Shown: positions 9,401 through 18,159 of the stretch, piece by piece
Numbering within the stretch: position 1 is the first letter of the stretch
Layout: every line of letters begins with the position of its first letter
Origin: Glaciihabitans sp. dw_435
Lineage (GTDB): Bacteria > Actinomycetota > Actinomycetes > Actinomycetales > Microbacteriaceae
Length of the DNA stretch: 64,000 bases
Direction of reading: 5' to 3'
NCBI RefSeq assembly: GCF_018449675.1
Contig: NZ_JAAVUZ010000007.1
Span: 62,001 to 126,000 of the forward strand
Translations under genes and position numbers: made by a program
The notes under the pieces: model-generated
The model's input: only the letters and a program-made list of their open reading frames with translations
The model's database searches: none
Told to the model about the DNA's origin: nothing

Positions 9401-12020
9401 GGTGCAGGTGCTGCTCAATGACTCCGACCCGAACGGGTTCGGCATCTCACTCGAACCGAAGCTGCTCGACGTGGACTCCGTGCTCGACGCGTCCGTTGAC
9501 GGCGAGAAGGTCATCGTGACCGCGCCCGAGACCGAGGGCGGCTACGTGCTGCGCTACCAGATCTCCAACGGCCACGGCGGCTCGGCCACCGCGTTCGTTC
9601 AGGTCAAGGTCACCAAGAACGCGCGGATCGTTCCGCCCACGGCGACCGACTACTACGTGCTCGACACCGAGATCAAGGGCACGGACCCGGTCGTGGTCGA
9701 CGTGCAGAAGCTCATCAACAACCCGTCCGGTCTCGACTCAGACCTGCTCATCACGAGCGTCGGCCCCAACAAGGGAAACGCGACGGTCAGCCAGCAGGAT
9801 GGCACCGTCACGGTCACCCCAAAGTCCACCCGGTACGCGGTTGCGTATCAGGTGACGGATCCGGATGACCCGACGCTGAGTGGCACCGCATTCATCGTCG
9901 TCCCCCCGCTCGTGGCACCGCCCGTTCCCACCACGTCGACGACGACGAACACACCCAAGCCCGCGGCTCCGCCGTATATCAAGATCGGCTTGCCCAAGCA
10001 GATCGTGCCGATGAACGGTACGCGTGACTGGAACCTCAAGGACATCGTCACGGTGCCGTCGGGCAAGCCTCCGATCATCGTGAACAAGGGCAGTGTCGTC
10101 GCCACCAACGGCAACGGCACCCTCGCGTACGTCGACAAGGACACCATCCGTTTCACGCCGAAGAAGGACTTCCGCGGCCAGGGCAGCATCACCTTCGAGG
10201 CCACCGATGGCACGTCTGCGACCGACCCTCTGGGCGCCAAGGCAATCCTTCAGCTGCCCATCACCGTCGGCGACCCGAACTTCGAGGACGTTGCGCCCTC
10301 CTTCACCAAGCTCGACATCAAGGTGCAGTCCGGCGAAACCGCGGTGGCTACCGACCTGCGCGACTCGACGACCCACCCCAACAAGAAGCTCATCCCGACC
10401 TTCACCTACTCGGGCCTGACGGCAGCGACCGGTGGCATCGTCGCGACCCTCAACGGGTCGGTCCTCACCGCTTCCGCCCCCTTCGGCACGCAGCCCGGCG
10501 TCAAGACGACCGTGAGCTTTGTCATCAAGTACAAGGCATTCTCGGTTCCCGGCACGGTGACGATCACCACGGTGTCGTCGACCCGTCCGCTTCCCAACGC
10601 GGTGGACGATGCTGCGAAGGGACAGCGGAACGTGACATCCACCGTCAATGTCCTTGCGAACGACTTCGATCCGTTCCCCGACAAGCCGCTCGTCGTTCTC
10701 GACGCGGCACTGCAGGAGCCGTCGGCGACAATGTCGTGGACGCCGGACGGTCAGGTCACTATCTCTCCGACGGCTGTGGGTAACTTCCATGTGATCTACA
10801 CGATTGAAGACGCGACCAAGGATCCTGCGCGCCGGGTGAAGGCGATCTATACGCTGACCGTTCGGGATATCCCCGATCAGCCCGCGGCTCCCGCGATTGT
10901 CTCGGAGCAGGACACGGCAGTCAGCGTGAGCTGGCAACCACCGACAACCAACGGTGAACCGATCCTCGAGTACGTTCTGACCTGGAACGGCGGATCGAAG
11001 ACTTTCGGTCCCAACGAGTCGACGGCAACGATCGACGGCCTGACCAACGGAACGAACTACAACTTCCGCATCACGGCGAGCAACATGCTCGGGGTGAGTA
11101 CGGTGTCCGAAGCCAGTGCGGCGGCGCGTCCGTTTGGTGCTCCATCGGCACCGTCGTCCGTTTCCATTTCTTCTGCGACGAACGGCAGCGGAGTTGTCTC
11201 CATGAGTTGGGGAGCGGCCAGCGGAAATGGACGCGATGTCGACCATTACAAGTGGACGCTGAGTGACGGAACGACTGGTGAGACCACCTCGCTGTCCGCG
11301 TCATCCACCCGCACCGTCGGCTCGTCGTACACCGTCACGGTCGTTGCTGTCGGACCTACTGGGCTCGCTGGCGCAGGAAAGGCAAGCGGGTCATCCGTGA
11401 CGCCGACCCCAGGCCAGGTCGCCAGCGCCACCGCTACGGCAGGCGCCAAGGGCGACAAGACCGTCACGCTGAAGTGGGGGAACGCAGCGACCACCGGCGA
11501 CATCGATCGATACGAGATCAATGTGAACGGTGAGGGGTGGAAGTCGCAGGGCCTCGAACACAGCGCCTCGTACACCGGCAAGTTCGGTTCCGCGACGAGC
11601 TTCTCAGTGCGGGCCGTGGACAACGGCTCTACTGGCGCTGCGATCACGTCGAACTCGGTCACCCCGGAAGATGTTCCGCCACCAACTCCGCCGGGTGGAT
11701 CTATCACCGCGGTGTCAGCGGAAACCTACGTCTGTCAGGACGCATCTGCAAAGAAGGTATGCCGCCAGGCAATCTTCACCATTCACGATGCACCGTCGGG
11801 CACCAACCAGGCCTTCCTGCAGCTGCTCAACAGCAGCGGTGCGGTGACCTGGACGTCGCAGAGCACCGGGTCCGTCTCCGGTAACGACGGCCGCACCGGT
11901 GGCTTTGTAGCCGACCCGGGTGCCGGAAACTCTGTCCGCGTCAAGCTGGTGGGACCGAACGGGACCTTCTACACCGACCCGGTCGGGCGCGACACATGGC
12001 TCAACCTTCCACAGCGTTAA
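6417..12020 (+). CDS. Giant surface protein: beta-propeller-like head, Ig-like repeats, three FN3 domains
   Basis: 1867 residues with an N-terminal membrane anchor or signal (about 12-33). Residues 40-370 look like repeated short beta blades. From about 390 to 1480 come roughly eleven Ig/cadherin-like modules of about 95 residues. Several of these open with a PPxAxxD motif and carry VLxNDxDPDGD calcium-binding-type loops. Three FN3 domains follow at about 1485-1570, 1573-1660 and 1662-1753, then a small domain with two cysteines. There is no LPxTG-type motif, so retention is probably through the N-terminal helix. GTG 6417 starts the frame with a G-rich RBS. Its role is unknown; structural or adhesive function in the envelope is inference. 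Its FN3 domains echo the FN3-like domain outside the kinase. Confidence 0.8.
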   Translation: MSIFSSWGRGRRAIASAVVIAIAAGIPVTVAVLHEGFPTSDVELNTRDVWVTNNTLSLAGRLNRQIEELTAGVTTVSQSIDVVQDGKNVFLHDLSQNTLERIDQSRVTLVQKALVPAGAEIALGATTLTVLDPADGKLWVVDVANELNFDPTTAKPALTLGVGAHATVGLDGVVYATSPKKSKLYEIEGAGFKSTSVSLKIPAVHQLAVVGSKPVILDAEKDVLITEDGTNIALGSDGIRLQQSSAKNDFALVAGADSLLEVPLDGGDVTKISADIAPVTAATDVSAPVWLDGCAHAAWAGGQRYLEACTGAKARTIDITEPTRGYALEFRVNGHVVALNNLVNGNTWVLQSSLRLINNWQEITPPQENTPEKGTEKSSQQSFEETLATRTDVNRPPIARNDDFGVRPGRTTILPVLDNDTDPDGDVLVITDFTAIPENIGHIDAIDGGRALQFTPGQSVSGGTSFRYTVSDGRSGGVTEASVNLRIVPLEQNNAPVSNRDGATSVEAGHSIAYNVLSDWIDPDGDDLLLKAASATSADDVRYTPDGFITFQDKAGVLGKKTVSFIVSDGTLNATGEFTVDVKADGSMTPVATPDFISVFAGQTVVVEPLANDLSPSGAPLRLLAVDDAPPTATVTPNLDAGTVAVSSTLVGPMYLKYAVAAGTPTGNGLIRVDVLPDPTEDLPPIAVKDVGYLRSDEATTVKVLDNDVSPTGKVLSVQSVDTENTSDAVTVELLNNTVIRVTASSALTEQTQFTYTVSDGHSTATAGVTIVPVPPLLKRQPPVATDDRQTVRAGDIASVSVLKNDYHPDQERLILNNTLSDVSNAGGGLAFVNGDTVRYQAPAKAGEYSVVYRVDDQFGESATATVTFVVTAPDAATNRPPTATTQTARTFSGSTVRIDIPLDGIDPDGDSVALNGITVNPQQGRISSRGATWFVYEAFEGVAGTDTFSYEVQDTYGAKATGSIVVGIIPRGDLNAQPNAVNDAIEMRPGKTASVQVLLNDSDPNGFGISLEPKLLDVDSVLDASVDGEKVIVTAPETEGGYVLRYQISNGHGGSATAFVQVKVTKNARIVPPTATDYYVLDTEIKGTDPVVVDVQKLINNPSGLDSDLLITSVGPNKGNATVSQQDGTVTVTPKSTRYAVAYQVTDPDDPTLSGTAFIVVPPLVAPPVPTTSTTTNTPKPAAPPYIKIGLPKQIVPMNGTRDWNLKDIVTVPSGKPPIIVNKGSVVATNGNGTLAYVDKDTIRFTPKKDFRGQGSITFEATDGTSATDPLGAKAILQLPITVGDPNFEDVAPSFTKLDIKVQSGETAVATDLRDSTTHPNKKLIPTFTYSGLTAATGGIVATLNGSVLTASAPFGTQPGVKTTVSFVIKYKAFSVPGTVTITTVSSTRPLPNAVDDAAKGQRNVTSTVNVLANDFDPFPDKPLVVLDAALQEPSATMSWTPDGQVTISPTAVGNFHVIYTIEDATKDPARRVKAIYTLTVRDIPDQPAAPAIVSEQDTAVSVSWQPPTTNGEPILEYVLTWNGGSKTFGPNESTATIDGLTNGTNYNFRITASNMLGVSTVSEASAAARPFGAPSAPSSVSISSATNGSGVVSMSWGAASGNGRDVDHYKWTLSDGTTGETTSLSASSTRTVGSSYTVTVVAVGPTGLAGAGKASGSSVTPTPGQVASATATAGAKGDKTVTLKWGNAATTGDIDRYEINVNGEGWKSQGLEHSASYTGKFGSATSFSVRAVDNGSTGAAITSNSVTPEDVPPPTPPGGSITAVSAETYVCQDASAKKVCRQAIFTIHDAPSGTNQAFLQLLNSSGAVTWTSQSTGSVSGNDGRTGGFVADPGAGNSVRVKLVGPNGTFYTDPVGRDTWLNLPQR

Positions 12021-12057
12021 TGGCTCTCAGACTTCAACCCCAGAAAGAGGAAACGCA

Positions 12058-13026
12058 ATGCCCGTAACTCAAGAGCAGGCGACCTGGTTCGCGGACGCCT
12101 TCAACAAGCTTGTCGGCAACGTTGGACAGGCAATCCTCGGCAAGGACGAGGTCATCCGTCTCGTTGTGACGGCGCTGCTGTCTGACGGACACGTGCTGCT
12201 GGAGGATTTCCCGGGAACGGGAAAGACGGTTCTCGCAAAGGCGATCGCCAACACCCTCGACGGCACGAACTCCCGCATCCAGTTCACCCCCGACCTCCTC
12301 CCGTCGGACGTCACCGGTGTGACGATCTACGACCAGGGCAAGGGCATCTTCGAGTTCCACAAGGGCCCGATCTTCGCGTCGATCGTGCTCGCGGACGAGA
12401 TCAACCGCGCGAGCCCCAAGACCCAGAGCGCGCTGCTCGAGGTCATGGAAGAGGGCGTCGTCACGGTGGATGGCGTCGGCCACGCCGTTGGCTCGCCGTT
12501 CATGGTGATTGCCACGCAGAACCCGATTGAGCAGGCGGGTACCTACTCTCTGCCCGAAGCACAGCTCGACCGCTTCCTCATCAAGACATCGCTCGGATAC
12601 CCCGACCACGCGACCGCCGTCGCCCTGCTGCTGGACTCCGGCAACCGCGCTCGTGCCGCCAAGATCACGCCCATCGTCACGTCGGAAACCGTGACTACGA
12701 TGTCGCAGCTGGCCTCCGAGGTCTTCGTCGACCGCTCGATCATGGAGTACATCAGCACCCTTATCACCGCCACCCGCAACAACAAGGACGTCGTGCTCGG
12801 TGCCTCCATGCGTGGTGCCATGGCGCTCTCCCGTGCGGTGAAGACCTGGGCCATCGCCTCCGGTCGCACCTACGTCACCCCCGACGACGTGCGCGACCTC
12901 GCCGTGCCCGTACTTGCCCACCGCCTCATCATCGACCCGGAGTCGGACTTCGCCGGTGTCAAGGCGGAAGACATCGTCACCCGCATCCTCATCGATGCGG
13001 AGCCGCCCGCCTACCGGGCCGCGTGA
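12058..13026 (+). CDS. MoxR-type AAA+ ATPase
   Basis: 322 residues. Walker A DFPGTGKTVLAKA is near residue 49, the Walker B and sensor region ADEINRASPKTQSALLEVMEE follows, and the family motif ATQNPIEQAGTYSLPEAQ is present. MoxR ATPases act as chaperones or remodelers for partner proteins, usually those encoded beside them as DUF58/VWA and transglutaminase-like proteins, as here. The start ATG 12058 follows AGAAAGAGGA (12042-12051); upstream in-frame starts would overlap the giant gene. It is paralogous to the ATPase at 40616-41656. Confidence 0.93.
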   Translation: MPVTQEQATWFADAFNKLVGNVGQAILGKDEVIRLVVTALLSDGHVLLEDFPGTGKTVLAKAIANTLDGTNSRIQFTPDLLPSDVTGVTIYDQGKGIFEFHKGPIFASIVLADEINRASPKTQSALLEVMEEGVVTVDGVGHAVGSPFMVIATQNPIEQAGTYSLPEAQLDRFLIKTSLGYPDHATAVALLLDSGNRARAAKITPIVTSETVTTMSQLASEVFVDRSIMEYISTLITATRNNKDVVLGASMRGAMALSRAVKTWAIASGRTYVTPDDVRDLAVPVLAHRLIIDPESDFAGVKAEDIVTRILIDAEPPAYRAA

Positions 13027-13036
13027 TCGCCGCAGC

Positions 13037-14242
13037 ATGATTCGCAAACTTCTCTCGCTCGCATCCCGCCGGGTGGTGACCACCGTCGGGCCGGTTCTCT
13101 CCGTTATCAGCGGAGTTGGATGGCTCGTGCTGGGCGCTGCCGTCGTGACGTGTGTCATCGGCTGGAGCCTCGGGTGGCAGGAGTTTGTCTATCTGGGGGT
13201 GACCCTCGCCGCGGCGCTTCTCGTCGCGCTGGCGTTCATCTTCGGCCGGTCCACGTATTCGGTCGAGATCGAGCTGAACCCGCTGCGGGTGGTCGCGGGC
13301 GATCGTGCGCTGGGACGTCTTCTCGTTACCAATACGAGGGACCAGCGCTCCGGGGCATCCCGGGTCGAACTCCCGGTGGGAGCAGGCTCGGCCGAGTTCA
13401 TCGTGCCGCCGCTGGACTCCAAGGTCGTGCACGAGGAACTCTTCGCGGTGCCGACCAACCGTCGGGCTGTCATCGTCGCCGGACCCGCGATCTCCGTGCG
13501 GGGTGACCAGCTGGGGCTGCTTCGCCGCACGGTGACGCTCGCCGAGTCCGTCGAGCTGTTCGTGCACCCGATCACGACGCCGCTCGCGCCGTCGGCCGCG
13601 GGCCTCGTGCGGGACCTCGAGGGTCAGGTCACGAAGACCATCAGCAACAACGACATCGCCTTCCACGCTCTGCGTGCCTACGAGCCCGGCGACGACCGCC
13701 GGTACGTGCACTGGCGCACCTCCGCACGCACCGGTCAGCTGATGGTTCGCCAGTTCGAGGAGACCCGTCGCTCGCAGCTGGTTCTGCTGTTTTCTTCCGA
13801 GCGCAGCTACTACGCGTCCGACGACGAGTTCGAGCTTGCGGTATCCGTGCTCGCCTCGCTCGGCGTGCAGGTGATCCGCGACGGCACCACCATCAACGTC
13901 CTCACCGAGGACCGCGAGCTTCGCGCCCGCACCGTCAGCTCGCTGCTCGACGACAGCTGCCGCATCGAGGCGCTCACCACGCCATTCGCCTCCACGCGCG
14001 ACTTCGCCCGCTCGGCCACACGCCGCCTCCCCGCGCCCAGCGTCGTCATGGTAGTTGCCGGATCGCTGTTCCCCGTCAGCGACTTCCGCTCGGTCGAGGC
14101 GCTCTTCGGCCAGGACACCCAAACCGTCGGCTTCCGCGTCGAACAGGGCGGCACGCCGCGCCTGTCGTCCATCAACCGACTCCGCGTCGCCACCATCGGA
14201 TCGCTCGACGATCTTCCCCGCCTTGTCAGGAGAGCGACATGA
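13037..14242 (+). CDS. DUF58 domain membrane protein, partner of MoxR
   Basis: 401 residues. Two membrane helices near the N-terminus (about 15-60) are followed by a beta-rich periplasmic-type domain and the DUF58 core motif YEPGDDRRYVHWRTSARTG near residue 215. DUF58 proteins have a partial VWA-like fold and accompany MoxR ATPases. ATG 13037 lies 10 bases after the MoxR stop without a clear RBS, so translation may be coupled. It overlaps the next gene by ATGA. Paralogue of 41662-42951. Confidence 0.88.
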   Translation: MIRKLLSLASRRVVTTVGPVLSVISGVGWLVLGAAVVTCVIGWSLGWQEFVYLGVTLAAALLVALAFIFGRSTYSVEIELNPLRVVAGDRALGRLLVTNTRDQRSGASRVELPVGAGSAEFIVPPLDSKVVHEELFAVPTNRRAVIVAGPAISVRGDQLGLLRRTVTLAESVELFVHPITTPLAPSAAGLVRDLEGQVTKTISNNDIAFHALRAYEPGDDRRYVHWRTSARTGQLMVRQFEETRRSQLVLLFSSERSYYASDDEFELAVSVLASLGVQVIRDGTTINVLTEDRELRARTVSSLLDDSCRIEALTTPFASTRDFARSATRRLPAPSVVMVVAGSLFPVSDFRSVEALFGQDTQTVGFRVEQGGTPRLSSINRLRVATIGSLDDLPRLVRRAT

Positions 14243-16722
14243 CGACGGATGCCACGTCCGCCCGCACCCCGTCAGCGGCGGCCATCGCGGCCGAGATGCA
14301 CCCCATCGCGCGCCGAACCTGGATCGACACCGCGGTCATCCTCGGCCTCGGAATCATCGCGATGTTCGGTTTCGGCACGGCCTTCGACTCCCCGGTCTAC
14401 CTTCTCGCGGGCATCGGCGGTCTGCTCGTCGGCGCGTTCGCCGCACTGCTGTCCTACCGCCTCGGGTTCGGAGCCCTCCTCACCGTGGGCGTCGGCATCA
14501 TCGCGTACTACCTGTTTGGGTCGGCGTTCGCGCTGTCCAGCCAGGCACTGTTTGGGTTCCTGCCGAGCCTGAACTCCCTCTCCAGCCTCACAATCGGTGC
14601 CGCTTACGGGTGGGCCGACATCCTCACCCTCCGGGCACCGGTCGCGCTGCCCGACTACGTGACCGCGGTTCCGTACGTCACCGGCTGGCTCATCTCGCTC
14701 GTCGCCGTCACCCTGGCCGCGCGCTGGCTTCCCACGCGTCCGCGCACCGCCTGGCGTGCGGGCATCCTGCTCATCGGACCCGTCGTCATCTACCTGGCAG
14801 GCATCCTGCTCGGAACCGAGCAGCCCTACTTTGCCGCCCTGCGTGGCATCGCCTTCGCCGCGATCGCTCTTGTCTGGCTGGGCTGGCGCCGACGCGACGC
14901 CGCCGGTCTCGCCGTCGGCGGAACCGGCACCGTCCTGCGTCGCAAGATCATCGGTGCGGGGATCGTCATTGCCGCGGCCGTCGTCGTCGGCGCGATCGTC
15001 GGATCCACGGTCGCACCCCCGGCCGCCGACCGGTTTGTGCTGCGCGACCAGGTGCAGCCCCCGTTCGAGCCGCTCAAGTACCCGGCACCGCTCGCCGGCT
15101 ACCGCAAGTACACCAAGGACCTCGTCGACACGACCCTGTTCACGGTCAATGGCATGCAGGAGGGGGAGCGCATTCGCCTGGCAACCATGGACACCTACGA
15201 CGGAGAGATCTGGGGTGTCGCCGGGTCGGAGGAGTCGTCGGATGCCTCGGGCAGCTTCCGTCTCGTAGGCCAGCACATTCCCGCGCCCGACCTGCTCACC
15301 AGCGTGGCGAAGGCATCCGTCGACGTAAAGGTTGACGGCTACTCCGACGTGTGGGTTCCATCCGAGGGATATCCCTCGTCGATCACCGTGGGCGCGAGCA
15401 CCAACGGGTCGGAAGACGAGGATTTGCGCTACAACGATGCCACCGGCACCGCGGTCCTCACCAGCGGTCTCGCCAAGGGCAGCGAGTACTCGCTGAAGGC
15501 AGAGCTGCAGTCGGTTCCGACGGACGAGAGCCTCAAGGGCACATCCATCGCGTCATTCGCTCCGTCCTCCGTCACGGGAACCCCGGACGCCGTTGTCGCC
15601 AAGGCCATCGAAGTGACGAGCTCGGCGACCACCCCGGTCGAGAAGCTGCGGGCGCTCGAGCAGTACCTCGTGACCACCGGCTACCTCAGCCATGGTTCCG
15701 CGTCCGACCAGGCACCGTCCCTCGCCGGCGAAGGTGCCGACCGCATGTACTCGATGGTGACCGGCCCGCAGATGGTCGGTGACGAGGAACAGTACACGTC
15801 GCTGTTCGCGCTGATGGCCCGCAGTCTCGACTACCCCGTGCGCATCGTCATGGGCTTCGCGCCCACCGTTCCGGCCGAGGGCACGGCCCCCGTCGCGGTC
15901 ACCGGCCGTGACGTCACCGCCTGGGTGGAGGTCGCGTTCGAGGGCGTCGGCTGGGTGCCGTTCTACCCGACGCCGAAGCAGACCGACGTCCCGCAGGCAC
16001 AGGTGCCGAAGCCGCAGTCGGAGCCGCAGCCGCAAGTGCGCCAGCCGCCGCGCTCCGAGGTTACGCAGGACGATCTCGTCACTCCGGTGCAGATCGACAA
16101 GAGCGATGACAAGAAAAAGAAGAAGAACGCGCTCATTCCGGGCTGGGCCTACGGCGTAGCCGGGGGCATCCTGATTCCGCTCATTCTCATCTTTGGCCCG
16201 ATGATCGTCGTCGGAGCGCTCAAGGTGCGGCGCATGCGTCGACGCCGGGCGGATGCCTCGGGCGACATGTCCGTCGCGGGAGCGTGGGACGAGCTCGTGG
16301 ATCGCTACTCGGAGCTCGGATACACGGCACCCCAGCGCACCACGCGCATCCACGTCGCCGCCGATCTCGAGAAGCAGGTGGAGGGAGCGCCGCTGCGCGG
16401 CATCGCCCAGTCCGCCGACGCCGCCGTGTTCTCCGGCCGGGAGATCGACAAGGAGGAGACGGACCGCGTGTGGACCGAGGTTCTCGCCGCCGTCGACATC
16501 GCCGGGGGGAGCGTCAGCCGCTGGCGCAGCATCCTCAGTCGCTACCGCGTCAGCGCCGCACGGTCCTGGGCGGCGCGGGTCGCGGCCCGGGTCGAGTCGG
16601 CCGACGCACGGAAGGAACGCTCGAGCATCCGTCGTTCCCGCGCGGCGACCGCCCGTTACCTCAGGGCGCGCGACCGTGCCGATCGTGCCGCGGCCGCCAA
16701 CGAGACGGAGATCACACCGTGA
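14239..16722 (+). CDS. TgpA-like transglutaminase-fold membrane protein, probably catalytically dead
   Basis: 827 residues. About seven membrane helices occupy residues 30-260. An extracytoplasmic region contains a transglutaminase-like core (about 450-580), then come one helix (about 632-655) and a basic cytoplasmic tail. In the paralogue at 42948-45302 the core reads TGYCVHFAS and DLHAWPE. Here the matching stretches read VGDEEQYTS and DVTAWVE, so the catalytic Cys is Glu516 and the His is Thr560. The third triad position is Tyr in FYPTP. The fold is kept but protease or transglutaminase chemistry is unlikely. A binding or regulatory role in the MoxR-DUF58 complex is inference. ATGA overlap before it and GTGA overlap after it. 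Confidence 0.85.
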   Translation: MTTDATSARTPSAAAIAAEMHPIARRTWIDTAVILGLGIIAMFGFGTAFDSPVYLLAGIGGLLVGAFAALLSYRLGFGALLTVGVGIIAYYLFGSAFALSSQALFGFLPSLNSLSSLTIGAAYGWADILTLRAPVALPDYVTAVPYVTGWLISLVAVTLAARWLPTRPRTAWRAGILLIGPVVIYLAGILLGTEQPYFAALRGIAFAAIALVWLGWRRRDAAGLAVGGTGTVLRRKIIGAGIVIAAAVVVGAIVGSTVAPPAADRFVLRDQVQPPFEPLKYPAPLAGYRKYTKDLVDTTLFTVNGMQEGERIRLATMDTYDGEIWGVAGSEESSDASGSFRLVGQHIPAPDLLTSVAKASVDVKVDGYSDVWVPSEGYPSSITVGASTNGSEDEDLRYNDATGTAVLTSGLAKGSEYSLKAELQSVPTDESLKGTSIASFAPSSVTGTPDAVVAKAIEVTSSATTPVEKLRALEQYLVTTGYLSHGSASDQAPSLAGEGADRMYSMVTGPQMVGDEEQYTSLFALMARSLDYPVRIVMGFAPTVPAEGTAPVAVTGRDVTAWVEVAFEGVGWVPFYPTPKQTDVPQAQVPKPQSEPQPQVRQPPRSEVTQDDLVTPVQIDKSDDKKKKKNALIPGWAYGVAGGILIPLILIFGPMIVVGALKVRRMRRRRADASGDMSVAGAWDELVDRYSELGYTAPQRTTRIHVAADLEKQVEGAPLRGIAQSADAAVFSGREIDKEETDRVWTEVLAAVDIAGGSVSRWRSILSRYRVSAARSWAARVAARVESADARKERSSIRRSRAATARYLRARDRADRAAAANETEITP

Positions 16723-17369
16723 CGACACCGTCCATCGCAGTCCCGCCGCTGAGCCTTCCCGAAGAGCTGCAGCTCGCGCTGCCGGCGCCCCGCCGCGGCC
16801 CGTCGGACTCCATTGCCTGGGGATTCTGGGAGATCGGCGCGGCAGCGGTCATCGACCTGGCGCTCGCGGGCCGGCTGGGTCCCGTCGACCCGCCGTCGAC
16901 GTCGACCAATGCGTGGGATCGCAAGATTCGTGTGACCGACCCGACTCCCACGGGCATCGCTCCGCTCGACGTCCTGCTGGAGGCCTTCGTCGCCCGCGAC
17001 AAGCCGTGGAAGGCGGTGGCCTGCATTACCAGGACCGCGGCCTCGGTCTCCTCGGCCACGGCAGTCTCGCTTGCGGGGCGGGGCTTGGTTGTCGCCCACG
17101 GGCGCTCTGGCCAGCCCACCGCCTATCTGGAAGTGGTCGACGCTGACGCCCGCCGCGCGGCGGAAGAGCACCTCCGGTCGCGCCCGGCGGACCTTCTCGC
17201 GACCGATGACCGGGCGGCGATCCTCCTCGACATCTGGCGCCAGACCGTTAGTGCTCCGCCACAGCCAGCAGTCTCCGCTCCCCGAACGAGCGAGCGATAC
17301 CCGGACGCCGTCCGCTACGTCATCGAAGCAGCGCTCGAGTCGACCCGCGCGCTCACCGCGGGCGAATGA
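16719..17369 (+). CDS. GPP34 (GOLPH3/VPS74-like) domain protein 1
   Basis: 216 residues, soluble. The opening LSLPEELQLALPAP, then a helix AAAVIDLALAGRLGPVD, then DPTPTGIAPLDVLLEAF match the start of the GPP34 domain (Pfam PF05719): a leading LLAEEL-type motif, an AxLxELxLAGRL helix and a DPxPxGxxxLD segment. Eukaryotic members bind PI4P and retain Golgi glycosyltransferases. Bacterial members are common in actinobacteria without settled function. GTG 16719 overlaps the previous stop (GTGA) and GAGACGGAG precedes it. The C-terminal third is weakly conserved. The family call comes from pattern reading and would need a profile search. Confidence 0.65.
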   Translation: MTTPSIAVPPLSLPEELQLALPAPRRGPSDSIAWGFWEIGAAAVIDLALAGRLGPVDPPSTSTNAWDRKIRVTDPTPTGIAPLDVLLEAFVARDKPWKAVACITRTAASVSSATAVSLAGRGLVVAHGRSGQPTAYLEVVDADARRAAEEHLRSRPADLLATDDRAAILLDIWRQTVSAPPQPAVSAPRTSERYPDAVRYVIEAALESTRALTAGE

Positions 17370-17389
17370 CGCATCCGACAAGGAAACCC

Positions 17390-18127
17390 GTGGAACTGAC
17401 CCTCGCCGACGAGGTATACCTCGCACGATTCGACCTGACGACAGGGCTCACGGCACATCGCCCGAGGTGGGACGCCACAGCACCGTCGCCCGTGCGGGCA
17501 CCGCAGGCGGCGGCACTCGTCGAGCTGATCGCGGCCGGGCACGCGACCGCGGTCGCCACGCACACAACAGATCCCCGCAAAGCTCTCATGGGAATGGATG
17601 ACTCGCGTCCGGAGATCTCGGTCACCGCACTCACACCCACCGACCCGCTCCTGATCTCGGTCTGGGAGCAGCTCAGCGATGCGGGCGCTCCGCGTACCGT
17701 GCGGAAGACGCTGCTCGCCATCCGGATCGACATGGAGGAGCGGCTGATGGGCTTGGGCGTTCTCGACCGGCAGGTGGCGCGTCCCGGGGCACTGTTCCTC
17801 ACCGTGGACGGCATGACCGCGGCCCGCGCGAGTCGCGCCGAACTCAACGCATGGGTGGCGCGAAACGACGTGGCGATACCGGCCGCCGACCGGGTCATGA
17901 TCGCGCGGGCAACCGAGCCGTCGTCACCGCTGAGCCCACGCTCGCGTCTGCTTGCGGCTCTTGTGACGGCCGGAGACCTCTGGGCACAGATGTGGCCCGA
18001 TCGTGAAATAAGCTCGAAGGCTCAGGGGATGCTGAGTATCGCGCGGGATGAGGCGCTGTACGAGGGGATCGCTGCATTGCCGGCAATCCTGCAGGAACTC
18101 CGGCTTCTCAACGCTCCATCAGCCTGA
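17390..18127 (+). CDS. GPP34 (GOLPH3/VPS74-like) domain protein 2
   Basis: 245 residues from GTG 17390, which has AAGGA (17380-17384) at good spacing. ATG 17366, which overlaps the previous stop as ATGA, is the alternative and would add eight residues. The order of motifs is the same as in its neighbours: LADEVYLARFD at the N-terminus, AAALVELIAAGHATAV, TDPLLISVWEQL and a C-terminal LLAALVTAGDLWAQMWPD. It is closer to the third copy (shared ADxVxL start and GDxWAxxWP end) than to the first. Cytoplasmic; function unknown. Confidence 0.6.
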   Translation: MELTLADEVYLARFDLTTGLTAHRPRWDATAPSPVRAPQAAALVELIAAGHATAVATHTTDPRKALMGMDDSRPEISVTALTPTDPLLISVWEQLSDAGAPRTVRKTLLAIRIDMEERLMGLGVLDRQVARPGALFLTVDGMTAARASRAELNAWVARNDVAIPAADRVMIARATEPSSPLSPRSRLLAALVTAGDLWAQMWPDREISSKAQGMLSIARDEALYEGIAALPAILQELRLLNAPSA

Positions 18128-18159
18128 TCAACGTCAACCTTTCCCGAAAGAGGCACACG

